From positions 248,001 through 312,000 of the forward strand of contig QRDG01000818.1 in NCBI GenBank assembly GCA_012064385.1: 64,000 nt of DNA. The letters are read 5' to 3'. Position numbers and translations under genes: made by a program. Position 1 is the first letter of the stretch. Every line of letters starts with the position of its first letter. The DNA comes from Puccinellia tenuiflora. Taxonomy: Eukaryota > Streptophyta > Magnoliopsida > Poales > Poaceae. Shown here in pieces: positions 1 through 10,235 of this stretch. The notes under the pieces are model-generated. The model searched no databases and was not told where the DNA came from. It was given only the letters and a program-made list of their open reading frames with translations.

Positions 1-868
1 ATACTTAGCACAACCAACAAATTGGTTTGCCCCTTTTAGTCTCATATTGTGGAATTTTTATTCATAGTCACACTTATGAATATACTACAAATCTTATTCG
101 CAATCGTCTCTAATTATCTCATAATTATTGAAACCACCTTTTCTCATAACTCATATGAAAAATTTATGCGAATCATACATAGACTCTTATTTCTAAACGG
201 AGTGTTATCAAATAAATCTAAATATTACAAATAAACCCTAATAAGAAAACCCCTTTTTATTAGACCACACAATATCTAATATAATGTGATTACAATATTT
301 AGGGTGCATCAAACACTTTTGAATGAATTCTAAATATTGCAATTTGTGAAAACACTTTGCACAAGTCTTCATACTAAAACAATAACTCAAATGTCAGTCA
401 CTTTTGATCAGATCAAAAAGACTTAATTTTCTTGTTAACTTGATATTCCTATCTCCAGAATTTTTATTTGATCTTATCAAATATCATAACTTGAATAAAT
501 ACACCTATTTAATCATTTCATTTATGATGGAGCACACAAAATAATGACATCTAACGTTTGCTGAAAATACAACCAACGCTTGTGTTTATTTTCGGTAACT
601 CATGGCACTCTTCCAAAGGGTGGCATTTTAGTCATACTCCTTTTAATAAGGCGCATTGATAAAACCTAAAAAATGTTTATTAAATTTTTAGCATGATTAA
701 AACAATTGTCACTATTGAGTTTTAGATGTTTTAGTATGTTCCATATTTTATAAATGTTTAACTAATCATCGTCTAGATTAAAATAAGGACAATAATCTCA
801 TAATCAAAACATGATCATCAAAAAGAATTACTCATGAAAATAGAACAACCACTTGTCTTTAACATGAA
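1..868. other. AT-rich intergenic or old repeat DNA, no gene seen
   Basis: No open reading frame longer than about 60 codons with recognisable content, and no clear repeat terminus, was found. The sequence is AT-rich with scattered short palindromes. It probably consists of decayed transposon DNA, but I cannot name the family. Confidence 0.5.
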
Positions 869-905
869 CTAGCAAGGTGGCCCACGCAAATGTGAGGGAA
901 ATGTC
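869..905 (-). mobile_element. Helitron-like 3' terminus (partial)
   Basis: On the minus strand this stretch reads a weak hairpin (GCGTGGG arm) followed by a short spacer and CTAG, then T. This closely matches the 3' end of the Helitron at 27207. The shared core is 'ctagca..gtggcccacgca' on the plus strand. The matching 5' end (TC..., next to host A) was not located. The hairpin has several mismatches, so this copy looks older. Its body probably extends rightwards and contains the hAT element at 1607. Confidence 0.4.
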
Positions 906-1598
906 CTTAGCGGCTTGTGAAATAAATTACAGTTTCAAAGATACTGGAAACATCTGATTATAAATCTTATGACTCTATAGCTTCCGTAAATGTTATGTCA
1001 GGGGAAATATCATTATAGTTACATAGATAATATAAAACAATGTATGGCTAGATCATATGATCCTATCTTTCATAAATATTGTGTTAGGTAAAATGTAAGA
1101 AGTGTGAGATTTATCTTAAATCTTCTCTGTTTGTTGGCAAGAGTTATTATGACACTTCTAGGATACCATGTCAGATACTCCATTGGTACCTTTCTATAAT
1201 GTGTACTATTTTAGAAAATATAAACTCTTATAGATCTAACACATTTTATATAGAAAATATAAAAATCTACAACAATATGGAAATAAAATATGAAAGTGTG
1301 TTTCATGGTGGATCTCGTAATACTGATTTCGCCTTGTTCTACAAACATGGTTAAAGATATAACCATTTTACTTTAAAAAGGTAAAAACTTGAGTATTATA
1401 GAATGTCTCCCACTTTGAACTGTAGGTAATGCTATTTTGATATATTAAATTCAATGCCCACTATCCCCTGCTTTTGGTCCTAGGTGTTCTAGTGTTACAC
1501 TAATTTGTATTTGATGTGTCATGTGACAATAACTACATTGACCTGAATAACACATAGTTTTGTGTAACATATTTGAGTTTAAGAAAGGATAGTCATTC

Positions 1599-2235
1599 TC
1601 TCTCAACAGTGACGGACCTAGAGGGTATGCCGGATATGCCATGGCATACCCTCTGGCCACCGGGATGTACTACTAGTACTCACTGTAGATGCGCTAATGG
1701 CCGGAGATAATTAAATGATTACCCTCTGGCCACGGGATGTACTACTAATACTCACTGTAGATGCGCTAATGGCCGGAGATAATTAAATAATTAGTTAGCC
1801 TGTACTTAACGCCCCTATCTAATGACTAGCTATATTCACGTCTCTGTACCAGAGCCTCGTAACCAAGCCCATGTTTATGGGATAGGCCGTCATGTAGAAG
1901 CATGGAAACTATTTTCTATTAGTATCAGTGTAACTACTTCCACATATGAGAGAATAGAATATCGAATTGGTTGAAGAACTGGCTTGCGGTCAATTAATGT
2001 ATAATTTTTTCATTCTATGATTTTTGAGTTAATAGAAATTTCATTATTCAAAAAAAACCATACATAAAAAACCTAGTTGATTAATAAGTTTACTGAAGAT
2101 CAATTTGTACAGCAAAGCATGTATATTCTCAAAAACCAAATAACATACATTTATCTTGAACTACTGATGCACGTAGAAATTTTCTCACGGCATACCCTAC
2201 ACTACTAAAATTCTAGGTCCACCACTGTCTCTCAA
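1599..2235. mobile_element. Non-autonomous hAT element with 8-bp TSD
   Basis: The element spans 1607-2227 (621 bp). It starts CAGTGACGGACCTAGA and ends in the inverted match (TCTAGGTCCACCACTG), followed on both sides by the same 8-bp sequence TCTCTCAA (1599-1606 and 2228-2235). An 8-bp duplication together with CAGTG-type ends is diagnostic of the hAT superfamily. There is no transposase ORF, so it must have been moved by an enzyme encoded elsewhere. Both ends share 'GGGTATGCC' further in. Confidence 0.85.
1647..1792. repeat. 73-bp tandem duplication inside the hAT element
   Basis: A unit beginning 'taccctctggcca' at 1647 recurs at 1720 almost unchanged, giving a 73-bp period and two copies. 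The near identity suggests a recent duplication relative to the rest of the element. Confidence 0.8.
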
Positions 2236-3318
2236 TGATGTTGCATGCTTTATTTTTAAGTCAAACTTTATGAACTTCATAAAGTTTTACCAAGCATATA
2301 AAAATGTATATCAATATATACTCTATCAAACACATATAATATGACAATATATTTCATGATGACTCCAAAAATAATGATTTGACATGTAAATGTTGATATT
2401 TTTCTATATACCTAGTCAAACTTTGTCAAGTTTGTATTTTGTGAAGGAGGAAGTGCTTGCTTAACATATTGTTTGATCATTTCAACCAAACACCCATTTA
2501 ATGCATGTTCTCTCACAACTAATCATTTACAATACCACTGCATGCCAAATTCTGCCTAGTGAATTGTTAGCATTCCCGAGTAGAATCTTCACACTTTCCA
2601 CAATTTAACATTCACGTGAGTAAAAAAGAACAAACTGTAAATTCTATGATTGCAACGTTCTATATGTTAAAATTATAAAGAATTATAAATCATGGTTGGC
2701 ATAATAGTGTGCTTGATTACATCATGGGAATATACAACTCATGAGAAAAGGTATTTGAAAAAATAGACACAAAGAAAGCTCTACTTTATAGTTTAATTAG
2801 TGTGATCGGTACGAAATAACTCCTACTATTTCTAATCATACTCATCGAACGACCTTAATTGGGAACAAACATGTTAGAAATCCGCCACGAACTGCTAAAC
2901 CGTTCTATTTTCTAGGAATCATCGTGAAATCATTTCCTGGCCTTTAATTACATTCCAAACCAAACATTGCACCAGTCATTTTTCATGTTTTGGCAGGAAA
3001 CGTACTACCAAGTTTTAGCTTGAGTAGTGATTTTCCTTTGTTATTTTTTTTTGTAAAGAACACATCTAGGTGTGAGATTATATGTTTTTGCTAGGTAGTA
3101 TAGTTTCATTCTATTTTTCTAACGGAGTGGTGCCATGAAACGTACCATCATGGTTTAGATAGGGTAGTAATTCTTTTTTTCCTACCGAATGCATGTATGG
3201 AGGAGGTGTGATATGTACATGTTTTAGCGAGGGTCGCTTCTCTTTTTTCTTCTAACGGACGCAGTGATTGGAGATATATTTTTGTTATTTTATGGTGATC
3301 CAAATCCGTTTTTATAAA
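2228..3318. other. Repeat debris, no gene seen
   Basis: Positions 2264-2286 form a perfect 11+1+11 hairpin (AACTTTATGAA, C, TTCATAAAGTT). The segment 2250-2455 resembles an old Stowaway-type MITE body ('gtcaaactttgtcaagtttg' near its right part). From about 2995 to 3300 a diverged unit of roughly 110-140 bp, marked by 'gaaacgta.ta', 'gtttag' and 'ctaacgga', seems to occur three times. Nothing here looks protein coding. Confidence 0.4.
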
Positions 3319-3650
3319 TGAGAAGTCTAACGACGGAGCGAAGCGAGGCCCGTCGCCGGTAGGCTTGGGCCGAAGCGAAGCGGTTTGTAACCGATCAGGA
3401 CACCGATTGTTGCCGACCTAGTTTAGGTCAGGACCACTATAAATACGTCTTGTAAGCCGCCGCCGGAGATAAGCCACACATTGTAAATCCCGGCGCGTTT
3501 GTAACCTCACCCCGAAATAGTGAAGTATTGCTGGCTGGCGCCCGTGGTTTTTCTCTTCCTTGTTGGAAGGGTTTTCCACGTTAAAATCTCGTGTCCCCCG
3601 TTGGTTTGATCTTGCTTAATTTCATCGTTGTTTTGCTATCGCTTGTAACA
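3319..3650 (+). mobile_element. Copia 5' LTR (left limit approximate)
   Basis: The segment ends in 'gcttgtaaca' (3650) and is followed two bases later by a methionine-tRNA primer-binding site. It carries a TATA-like 'actataaata' near 3437. The last 35 bases recur at 7788-7822, which defines the LTR end. The left limit is set at the first plausible TG; no matching target duplication was found, so it is uncertain. Confidence 0.6.
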
Positions 3651-3652
3651 AG

Positions 3653-3665
3653 TGGTATCAGAGCC
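3653..3665 (+). promoter_or_regulatory. Primer-binding site (initiator Met-tRNA)
   Basis: TGGTATCAGAGCC, two bases after the LTR end, is the classical PBS of plant copia elements complementary to the 3' end of initiator methionine tRNA. Confidence 0.85.
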
Positions 3666-3738
3666 TTGGTTTCAGATTAGGGTTTTGCGATGGCATCGAT
3701 GAAGTTTGATCTACCGTTGCTGGACTACAAGACGAGGT

Positions 3739-6700
3739 TGTAACGCCCCGACCCCGGAATTATACATAGAGACTATGAATCCGACACAACCATCAATGTA
3801 TAAGACAAAGATCGAGACTTGTGGAACAGAACTGGCACAAAGCATGACTCTACGACACCAAAAGCTTAGCAACTCATATAACGAGAAGAATACAAATAAT
3901 GCAAGCAAAAGGATCACAGATCCATCAATTCAACAAGCGGAAGCGGGTAGTGTTGTCTAACAACAAGAAGCACAATATGGCCTAAGAGGCCTACAATAAC
4001 ATCATCCCAGCCAGCTTGTTCCACGGTCCCAAGCTGCCACCTGGGAACCCCAGACTAGTAGTCGACGTCAACGAAGAACCCACCTAACTGCTCGGTGTCG
4101 TCCTCCTCTGAAATACAAATATAGAGGCAGCAAAGAGAGACTGAGTACGACGTACTCGCAAGTTTAGTAGGGCGATATAGGCCCAATGACTGACGGAGGC
4201 TCTAAAGCTATATGTGTTTCTTTTGCATAAAGCTAAGTTTTATAAACAGAAATATAATTGACACATGGCATTCGTCTACTCAGAATACTTTTCAAAAGGG
4301 GTAAGAGAGTAACATTTGTCATCATTGGTTCTCATCGAACCCTTTTGTAACCAACCACTCTCATCTCCACCAAGGCACCCCCTCGAATCACCCTCGAGGA
4401 AGTGAACCTTTATCACACGTTGATTATGCAACCTTTAGCTGCTATATCAATTAGGTTAATATTCTCTATGATCTTATCGTCTATTCCCAAGTTGTCCATA
4501 ACCGTGGACACGGCTTTTCGAAAAGATTAACCCTGCAGGGGTGTACTATTTTACCCATTGGTACCGTCTGGCTTACCTAGTTGGCCCTCTTCCGGGGAAG
4601 ACCGGCGAGCGGGCGCGGTTAGACCTTTACAAAGCATGAGGCTTACTCAAGGACCATCAGTGGCGGAAGGACAGGTTCAGCGCTCCCAGCGCCCTGCCCC
4701 ACCGTCACGTCCTAAACATCACCATCCTCGTTCCTTTTCCACTCACACCACACACGCGCAAATGGAAATAGCAAACTAGAGGACCCTTGACAAGCCCCTC
4801 ACAAATTATTCGGTCAGCGAGGCGCCCATACACCCACCAATGGCAGCACGCTAGTCTTGGTTCAAGAGGTAAAGAACTTGCACCTAGGGGCTAGAGTGAG
4901 GCAAAACACCATCCCCGATGGCAACTCACCCAAGCCGTCTTAGCATTTTAATTAAGCATCACATTTATCCACCATGCCCGAATCATTCCATCATCATCAA
5001 CAATTGCGGAATTAATAACGGACATAAAGCATTTCTTTAAGCATGGCTAAGCATAGCTAAGCATATGAATACAACTATTTATCTTTATCTCGGCCAACAC
5101 TTCAACCCTAGGTTTCATAGGTAGGGATACATGTGATTGGCTCGGGAAAGAACATGCATTCATAGGATATTCTATTATTTACCGAAAGAGACATTTGAAT
5201 CGCATGCAAATAATCTGGTGGATAAAATAATTCGATAAAACATAGGATGCTAGAATGCCAAGAAGGTTAGGTTATCTCTTGCCTTGCTGCCCGGGCGTGT
5301 AGTACTGGTCGTCGGGGTAGTTAGAGAGACCCTCGACTCCGGAGTCTATCGATACCCAAAAGAAATACAAAGCACACATAAATCACACGAACTCAAAATG
5401 CAATGCTCAATCACATGATGACATGTCCAATTGATGCAACCATATTATTATATAAATTAAAAGCAAATTTAAACGAGGGGCCAAATAATTAGTGCAATTA
5501 TTTGGAACCAACCCCATATTTATCTTAGTGACCACATTCTTTATAAATTATCAAATTATTATGGAAGTGGCTCAAATATGCATGAACATGGCAATAAAGG
5601 ATAGGGTTCGTCATTCCGATCATTTTGGTACTTTATTTGTAATTTTTGGAGTACCGATGAATAAATAGCAAATTAAATAAATAATTGAATTTAATTCATT
5701 TAATCAAATTATGAATAACATCAAATAAAAGTTTGTGATCATGATGTGATAAGTGCATGGGTTGATAGCATTTGACTTGTGGATCACTTTGATATTTAAT
5801 TCATAATTTTTGGACAATTATTTAAAAAGTTATGCATTTTCCTAATTTGGGATTTAAATAACCCATTTTAGGAATTCTTAAATAAACAACAAAAATATAA
5901 ACTCAAACGAGGATTCCAATAATTCTATCTTGTAGAGTTTGTTTTTCTGAACAATTTGATATTTGATTTGCTATTTTTGGAGCCATAATTAAAAAGATAT
6001 TAATTGTTTAGCTTTGTTTATTTTCCCAAAAAGAAAAATAATTGCCAGACAGGCCGGCCTCCAAACCGGCCCAGACCGGGCTGCAGGCCGAGGGGCAGCC
6101 CGAAGCACCCGGCCTAGTGGCCGGCCCAGGCTGGCATGCAGGCCGGGGTACTACCCGAACCGGCCGGCCTCCGGGTCGGCCCAAGGCCGTTTCCAGGCCG
6201 GGAAACACTTGACCGAGCGCGCACGTCACGACCGGCGCGTCCACGCGCGGTGACCGCCGGAGACGGCGCACAGCGGCGACGACGGAGGGGGAAAAGGGGG
6301 AGGAAGAGGAGGTCCACGAGGACGGCGTCTTACTCTGAGTGTGATGGCATGGACGGCGAGGTCGGTGGTGGCCGGACGGCGACGCGAGCATGCTCGGGTC
6401 GGCGGCAAGTGGCGGAAGGAACGGCGACGGTGACGACCATCCACAGCACCCCGGCTCGATTCCACGCAAGAGGAGGAGCGGCACGGCGAGGCGGAGCTGC
6501 CGGCGGCATCGATTTGGGCTCGGGCGGCCGGAGTCGACGGCAATCGCCCTGGCGGCGAGCGGCGAGCCTCAGTCGGAGGCGAGGACGAAAACGAGCGGCT
6601 GCGCTGCTAGAGGCCATCACTCGTCGATTCCCTCGGCACGAAAATAAAAGGCGACGCGGCGAACCTTTCGGTGGGCTTCGATTTGGGCGGGGAGCTCGGA

Positions 6701-7619
6701 ATCGTCGGCAAGTGCCCGGCGGGCGGCGGCAGCGGTGGCTCGGCAGCGCTCGGGGAAGAGACCGAGAGAGGGAGCAGGTGGGAAGGTGCGCGTGCGAGAG
6801 AGAAACGAGCAGGGAAAATCGGGGGGGGGTCTGTTTGACATCTAGGGGGAGCAGGTGGCGCTGCAGGCACGACATCGGCGGCATGGCGACAGGGTCCATG
6901 TCGCCACTGTGAAGAAAAGGGGAAGAGGGGAGGCTGACAGCAAGGTCCACACTCCAGAGTTTGATCTTTTTCCCTTTGTTTTCTTTTTCCATTAAAACTA
7001 TTAGGGTTTAGGAATTTAAATAAGGCATTGGAACAGGTTTATAGAATCTGAAATTATTTGGGTAGACTCCCCTTGTCAGATAGAGATTACACAAAAATTT
7101 GGGGTGGCAAGATAAAATGTTTTGCACCCCATTTGATCATAGGGTTTATTTATAGCAATTTTTAATAATTTCCAAATGTATTTATTTGGAGCACTTAAAC
7201 ATGTCCAAAAATAGTGAAAATATTCATGGAGACTCTCACAATTATATCGAAGCTCCCCATGATTTTAGTTTGAAATTTTTGGAAAACTTAACTTGGTTCC
7301 AAAAATAGAAATTGAATTAAGCCAATTTAAATTCTCAATTTTATTTAGTTGCTTGTTAATAAATTAGCCTTTGGCAATTGTTTATAAAATATATCCTTGA
7401 GTTTCCTAAACAATTTGGAGACTCAAGAATAATTGGTTTTACCAAATGAGTATTGTATTTAGTTTGGAAAATTTGGAAGGGTTTTGCTTCCCTAGTTTTT
7501 AATTTTCCAAGTGTTGCTTTATTTTAAATTATCAATTTTAAACGGATGCCATGATGCAATGCAAAACAAAAAGTGAAAATTTGGCCCATATTTTAGGGTA
7601 CTAATCTGGGGCTGTTATA
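3739..7619. mobile_element. 3.88-kb insertion with 5-bp TSD, likely long solo LTR
   Basis: The insertion is bounded by GAGGT on both sides (3734-3738 and 7620-7624). It begins TGTAACGCCCCGA and ends ..GGGGCTGTTATA, so the termini are short imperfect inverted repeats (TGTAAC / GTTATA). A 5-bp duplication with TG...(C/T)A ends fits an LTR retrotransposon. No internal primer-binding site or polyprotein is visible, so a solo copy of a very long LTR (LARD-like) is the best guess. A TIR transposon with 5-bp duplication is the alternative. The interior is AT-rich except for a GC-rich block at 6040-6900. Confidence 0.65.
6040..6910. other. GC-rich block inside the 3.88-kb insertion
   Basis: Composition changes abruptly from AT-rich to strongly GC-rich. 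The left part contains repeated 'ggccggcc' and 'caggccggg' words (6048-6210). Open frames exist on both strands (for example 6136-6912 plus and 6330-6992 minus), but their products are arginine/glycine/proline-rich and look like by-products of GC content. I see no recognisable domain. Confidence 0.5.
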
Positions 7620-7786
7620 GAGGTTTTCTCTGTGGCAAGTCAAGATGCGTGCGATCCTATCGCAGGCTTCGGATCTTGATGAGGTGCTGGATGCGTTCGG
7701 AAAGAAGGACACGAAGGAGTGGACTCCTGAAGAAAAGCACAAGGATCGTAAGGCTACATGGTTTAAAAAAAAAAAACAATCACATG

Positions 7787-7822
7787 TTTAATTTCATCGT
7801 TGTTTTGCTATCGCTTGTAACA
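7787..7822 (+). mobile_element. Remnant of copia 3' LTR (about 35 bp)
   Basis: This stretch repeats the last 35 bases of the LTR ending at 3650 ('ttaatttcatcgttg...gcttgtaaca'). It marks the right end of the deleted copia element. Nearly the whole internal domain and most of the 3' LTR are missing. Confidence 0.7.
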
Positions 7823-9233
7823 ATTTTGACACATTACTTTAAGTTGAACATCGACGGCATGTGAATGTGAAGTTCGTTCCACTTCCGATCCAATCACACG
7901 TGATTGTTTTTTTTTAAACGTGGTTGGATGGCTACATGTACTGAATAACGGGACAAACTTTATATCTCCAAAAAAAAAAAAAATTCTCGTTACGTACTAA
8001 AACTAATCTCAGGCACAAACTTTAGATCTAACTATCCAACTTATTTTCGATGATGGGGCTCAACATAACGTCTCTATTAGACAACCGTAAGAAATAATAA
8101 TACATAGTCTAATCTGACAAACTGATGCAGCCCACACATGTGCTCCCTTGAATCCACCCAAGAAATCCCTTTTCAGACATAATGTTGGTATATATCAGAA
8201 ATCTAACACACATATCCGGAAGATACTACTCCTCCGATTTATAAAAAGTGTCGTCCATTTAGTACAAAGTTTGTACTAAGTTAGTATAAAATGAACGACA
8301 CTTTTTATGTATCGGAGGGAATATATAAATTACTTATTAGCTAAAAAGTTAATCCTAGTCCAACAATGGAAGCAGATATTGACTCTAAATTGCGGTATGA
8401 TCAGTTTCATCGGAAATCATCATTGTTATCCTGTAGCACCTCTGCTGTGGAGACCTTCAACGTGATGACCGCTGTATTTTCAAAAATGCTTAGACTATAA
8501 TAGAGTGCCTAGAAACACACACAGTCACATACGGCATAATTTTGAAGATAACCTGTGCTAGCTGGCTGTATCCTTCAGCGTTTCCACTATCAAGAGGCTC
8601 TAACACGATGATAAACTTGTCAAAAATCAGCAGCTAGATAACAGAGTTCTCAGAGGCACTGCAACCATCCAACGCATAGAAAATTGAAGAGGGGCAGCTT
8701 GCATGTTGTACGCAAAAAGTAAATGACATCTAGCTTGTCCGGTGAACATGCATAGTGGATTGGGGAATTTCGAACTTTGTGTGGCCGGAACTGATCAAAA
8801 CTGATCGAAGCTTTCCAATCTCGTGTCCCTATTTATTTATTTATGTATTTATTAATTATTATTCTTATTTTATCTCAGCTAGACGGCAGATCTTTTACTC
8901 CGCCGTCCGTTGGGGCAGCTTGCTGTCGCCGAAACTCCACGGAAATAGTCGTGCCTGCTAACGTTTTTGCTACGATCCTATAGATCTAGATAGGTATAGT
9001 ACGTTAGAAGGTTTTTTTTTTTTTGGAACACGTACGTTTGAAGGTTGATTACTTCTCCACATCCGAAACGTGAGATTGCAACCTGAATCGTGTCAAACAG
9101 GTTACGTGACTTATATATTTTTTAAAATCCTAACCATAATTTAAGATCTAACGGTCATGCTAATTTGGATGATGTGGATCAACGTGGTGTCTCTATTTTA
9201 GATAGCACACGGGTAATATGTTTAAAATCAACA
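7823..9233. other. Intergenic repeat-rich DNA, no gene seen
   Basis: Apart from the MITE at 8229 there is no supportable gene. Segments at about 7900-8100 and 9040-9210 look distantly similar to one another ('taagatctaac', 'tgatg.gg..caac.t.gtgtctctatt'), suggesting two old copies of one repeat. Confidence 0.4.
8229..8321. mobile_element. Stowaway MITE (93 bp)
   Basis: The ends read ctcctccgatttataaaaag and its near-perfect inverse (ctttttatgtatcggaggga), flanked by TA on both sides (8227-8228, 8322-8323). The almost complete palindrome and TA duplication define a Tc1/mariner-derived Stowaway MITE, very common near grass genes. Confidence 0.92.
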
Positions 9234-9295
9234 TATTACTAGGTTCAAAAAGGAACATCATACAGTGGCAGGGATGTGGGCCCCACCACCAATAG

Positions 9296-9560
9296 CTGGA
9301 TTGCATCCTACACCGCCTTTTCTGTGGCGCATGAAGTTGGATGCGACACAGAAATGTACATTTCTGTGGCGTACCTTGCCACATGCGCCACAGAAATGTG
9401 TGGGCCCCAGCACCAATGATTGGGGGGAGTAATTTCTGTGGCGCATGGAGCAAGATGCGCCACAGAAATTGACAATTCTGTGGCGCATCAGGCCGTATGC
9501 GCCACAGAATTATCAATTTCTGTGGCGCATCTTGATCCATGCGCCACAGAATTACTTTTC
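9296..9560. repeat. CACTA-1 left subterminal repeats
   Basis: Several direct and inverted copies of 'ttctgtggcgcat' / 'atgcgccacagaa' lie at spacings of a few tens of bases. In CACTA elements such subterminal repeats are binding sites for the TNPA-type protein. The pairing of inverted copies gives strong local hairpins. Confidence 0.8.
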
Positions 9561-9741
9561 CAGAAGTACAAAAGGTGGCAGCCCTACCTACCACCCCCAT
9601 TGTGTTCTTCTCCCCTCTCCTCTCCCACCTAGCTAGCTCGTGTTCCTCCTCCCTCCCATCCCATTTTGCCCATACTTTTCTCTATTTTTTGTAGTTGAAG
9701 CTACTTTGTTTGATAGATAATTGGTGAGGGCCGGGGGAGGC

Positions 9742-10220
9742 TCCATATATACTCTCCTCCTCTTCTAATACATCTCATTTTCTCTCCAACACCACACACT
9801 CTCTCTCATCGATCGCGGTCACGTCTCAGTGACAAACCTACTAGGTGAGTATAGTTGGATGGACATGCATATGCATATTTTGTGTGGCCGGCGATGTGTA
9901 TGGTTGTAGGTGAGGCGCTTGTCGACGGGCGGTTTGCACGATGGCGAGACGATGCTTGTACATGAAACTTGTGTGGTGTGCATGAATTTTTGCATGTGCG
10001 AAGAAACTTTTTGTTGTTGCTTGCGCCGACGTGGTGCATGGATGTTTGCCGAAATGTCGATTAACTTCCGTTTCGGCAAATTTTTGCACTACCCATATGT
10101 CCTAGATTTAGGAGAGGTCATGCCAAAATTTTCCGGCGACCATGCATGTGTGTGTGTGTGCATGTGCATGTTGCGGTTGTAATTAACATACTCTCGTTTC
10201 TCATTTCTGCTATATCTATA
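9742..10220 (+). promoter_or_regulatory. TATA box, leader and first intron of CACTA-1 TNP2
   Basis: A TATA-like 'ccatatatac' at about 9743 precedes a CT-rich leader. A donor 'ctag|gtgag' (intron from 9845) and an acceptor 'tctatag' (intron end 10220) frame a probable 376-bp leader intron ahead of the transposase reading frame. Confidence 0.45.
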
Positions 10221-10235
10221 GCAACCATAGTCATC

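Larger units (their letters stand above)
3690..7765 (+). pseudogene. Copia gag N-terminus, split and truncated
   Basis: An ATG at 3690 opens a reading frame starting MASMKFDLPLLDYKTR, typical of the gag start of grass copia elements. It is interrupted after 3738 by the insertion at 3739-7619. It resumes at 7625 with FSLWQVKMRAILSQ and continues to about 7765 (..EEKHKDRKA). Removing the insertion and one copy of the GAGGT duplication restores the frame across the junction. After that the gene stops at an A-rich tract and jumps to LTR-end sequence, so protease, integrase and reverse transcriptase are all deleted. It is a dead remnant. Confidence 0.8.

Noticed and set aside
6136..6912. 258-codon open frame on the plus strand
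   Set aside because: Low-complexity Arg/Gly-rich product in a GC-rich block, with equally long frames on the other strand. No domain or splice evidence.
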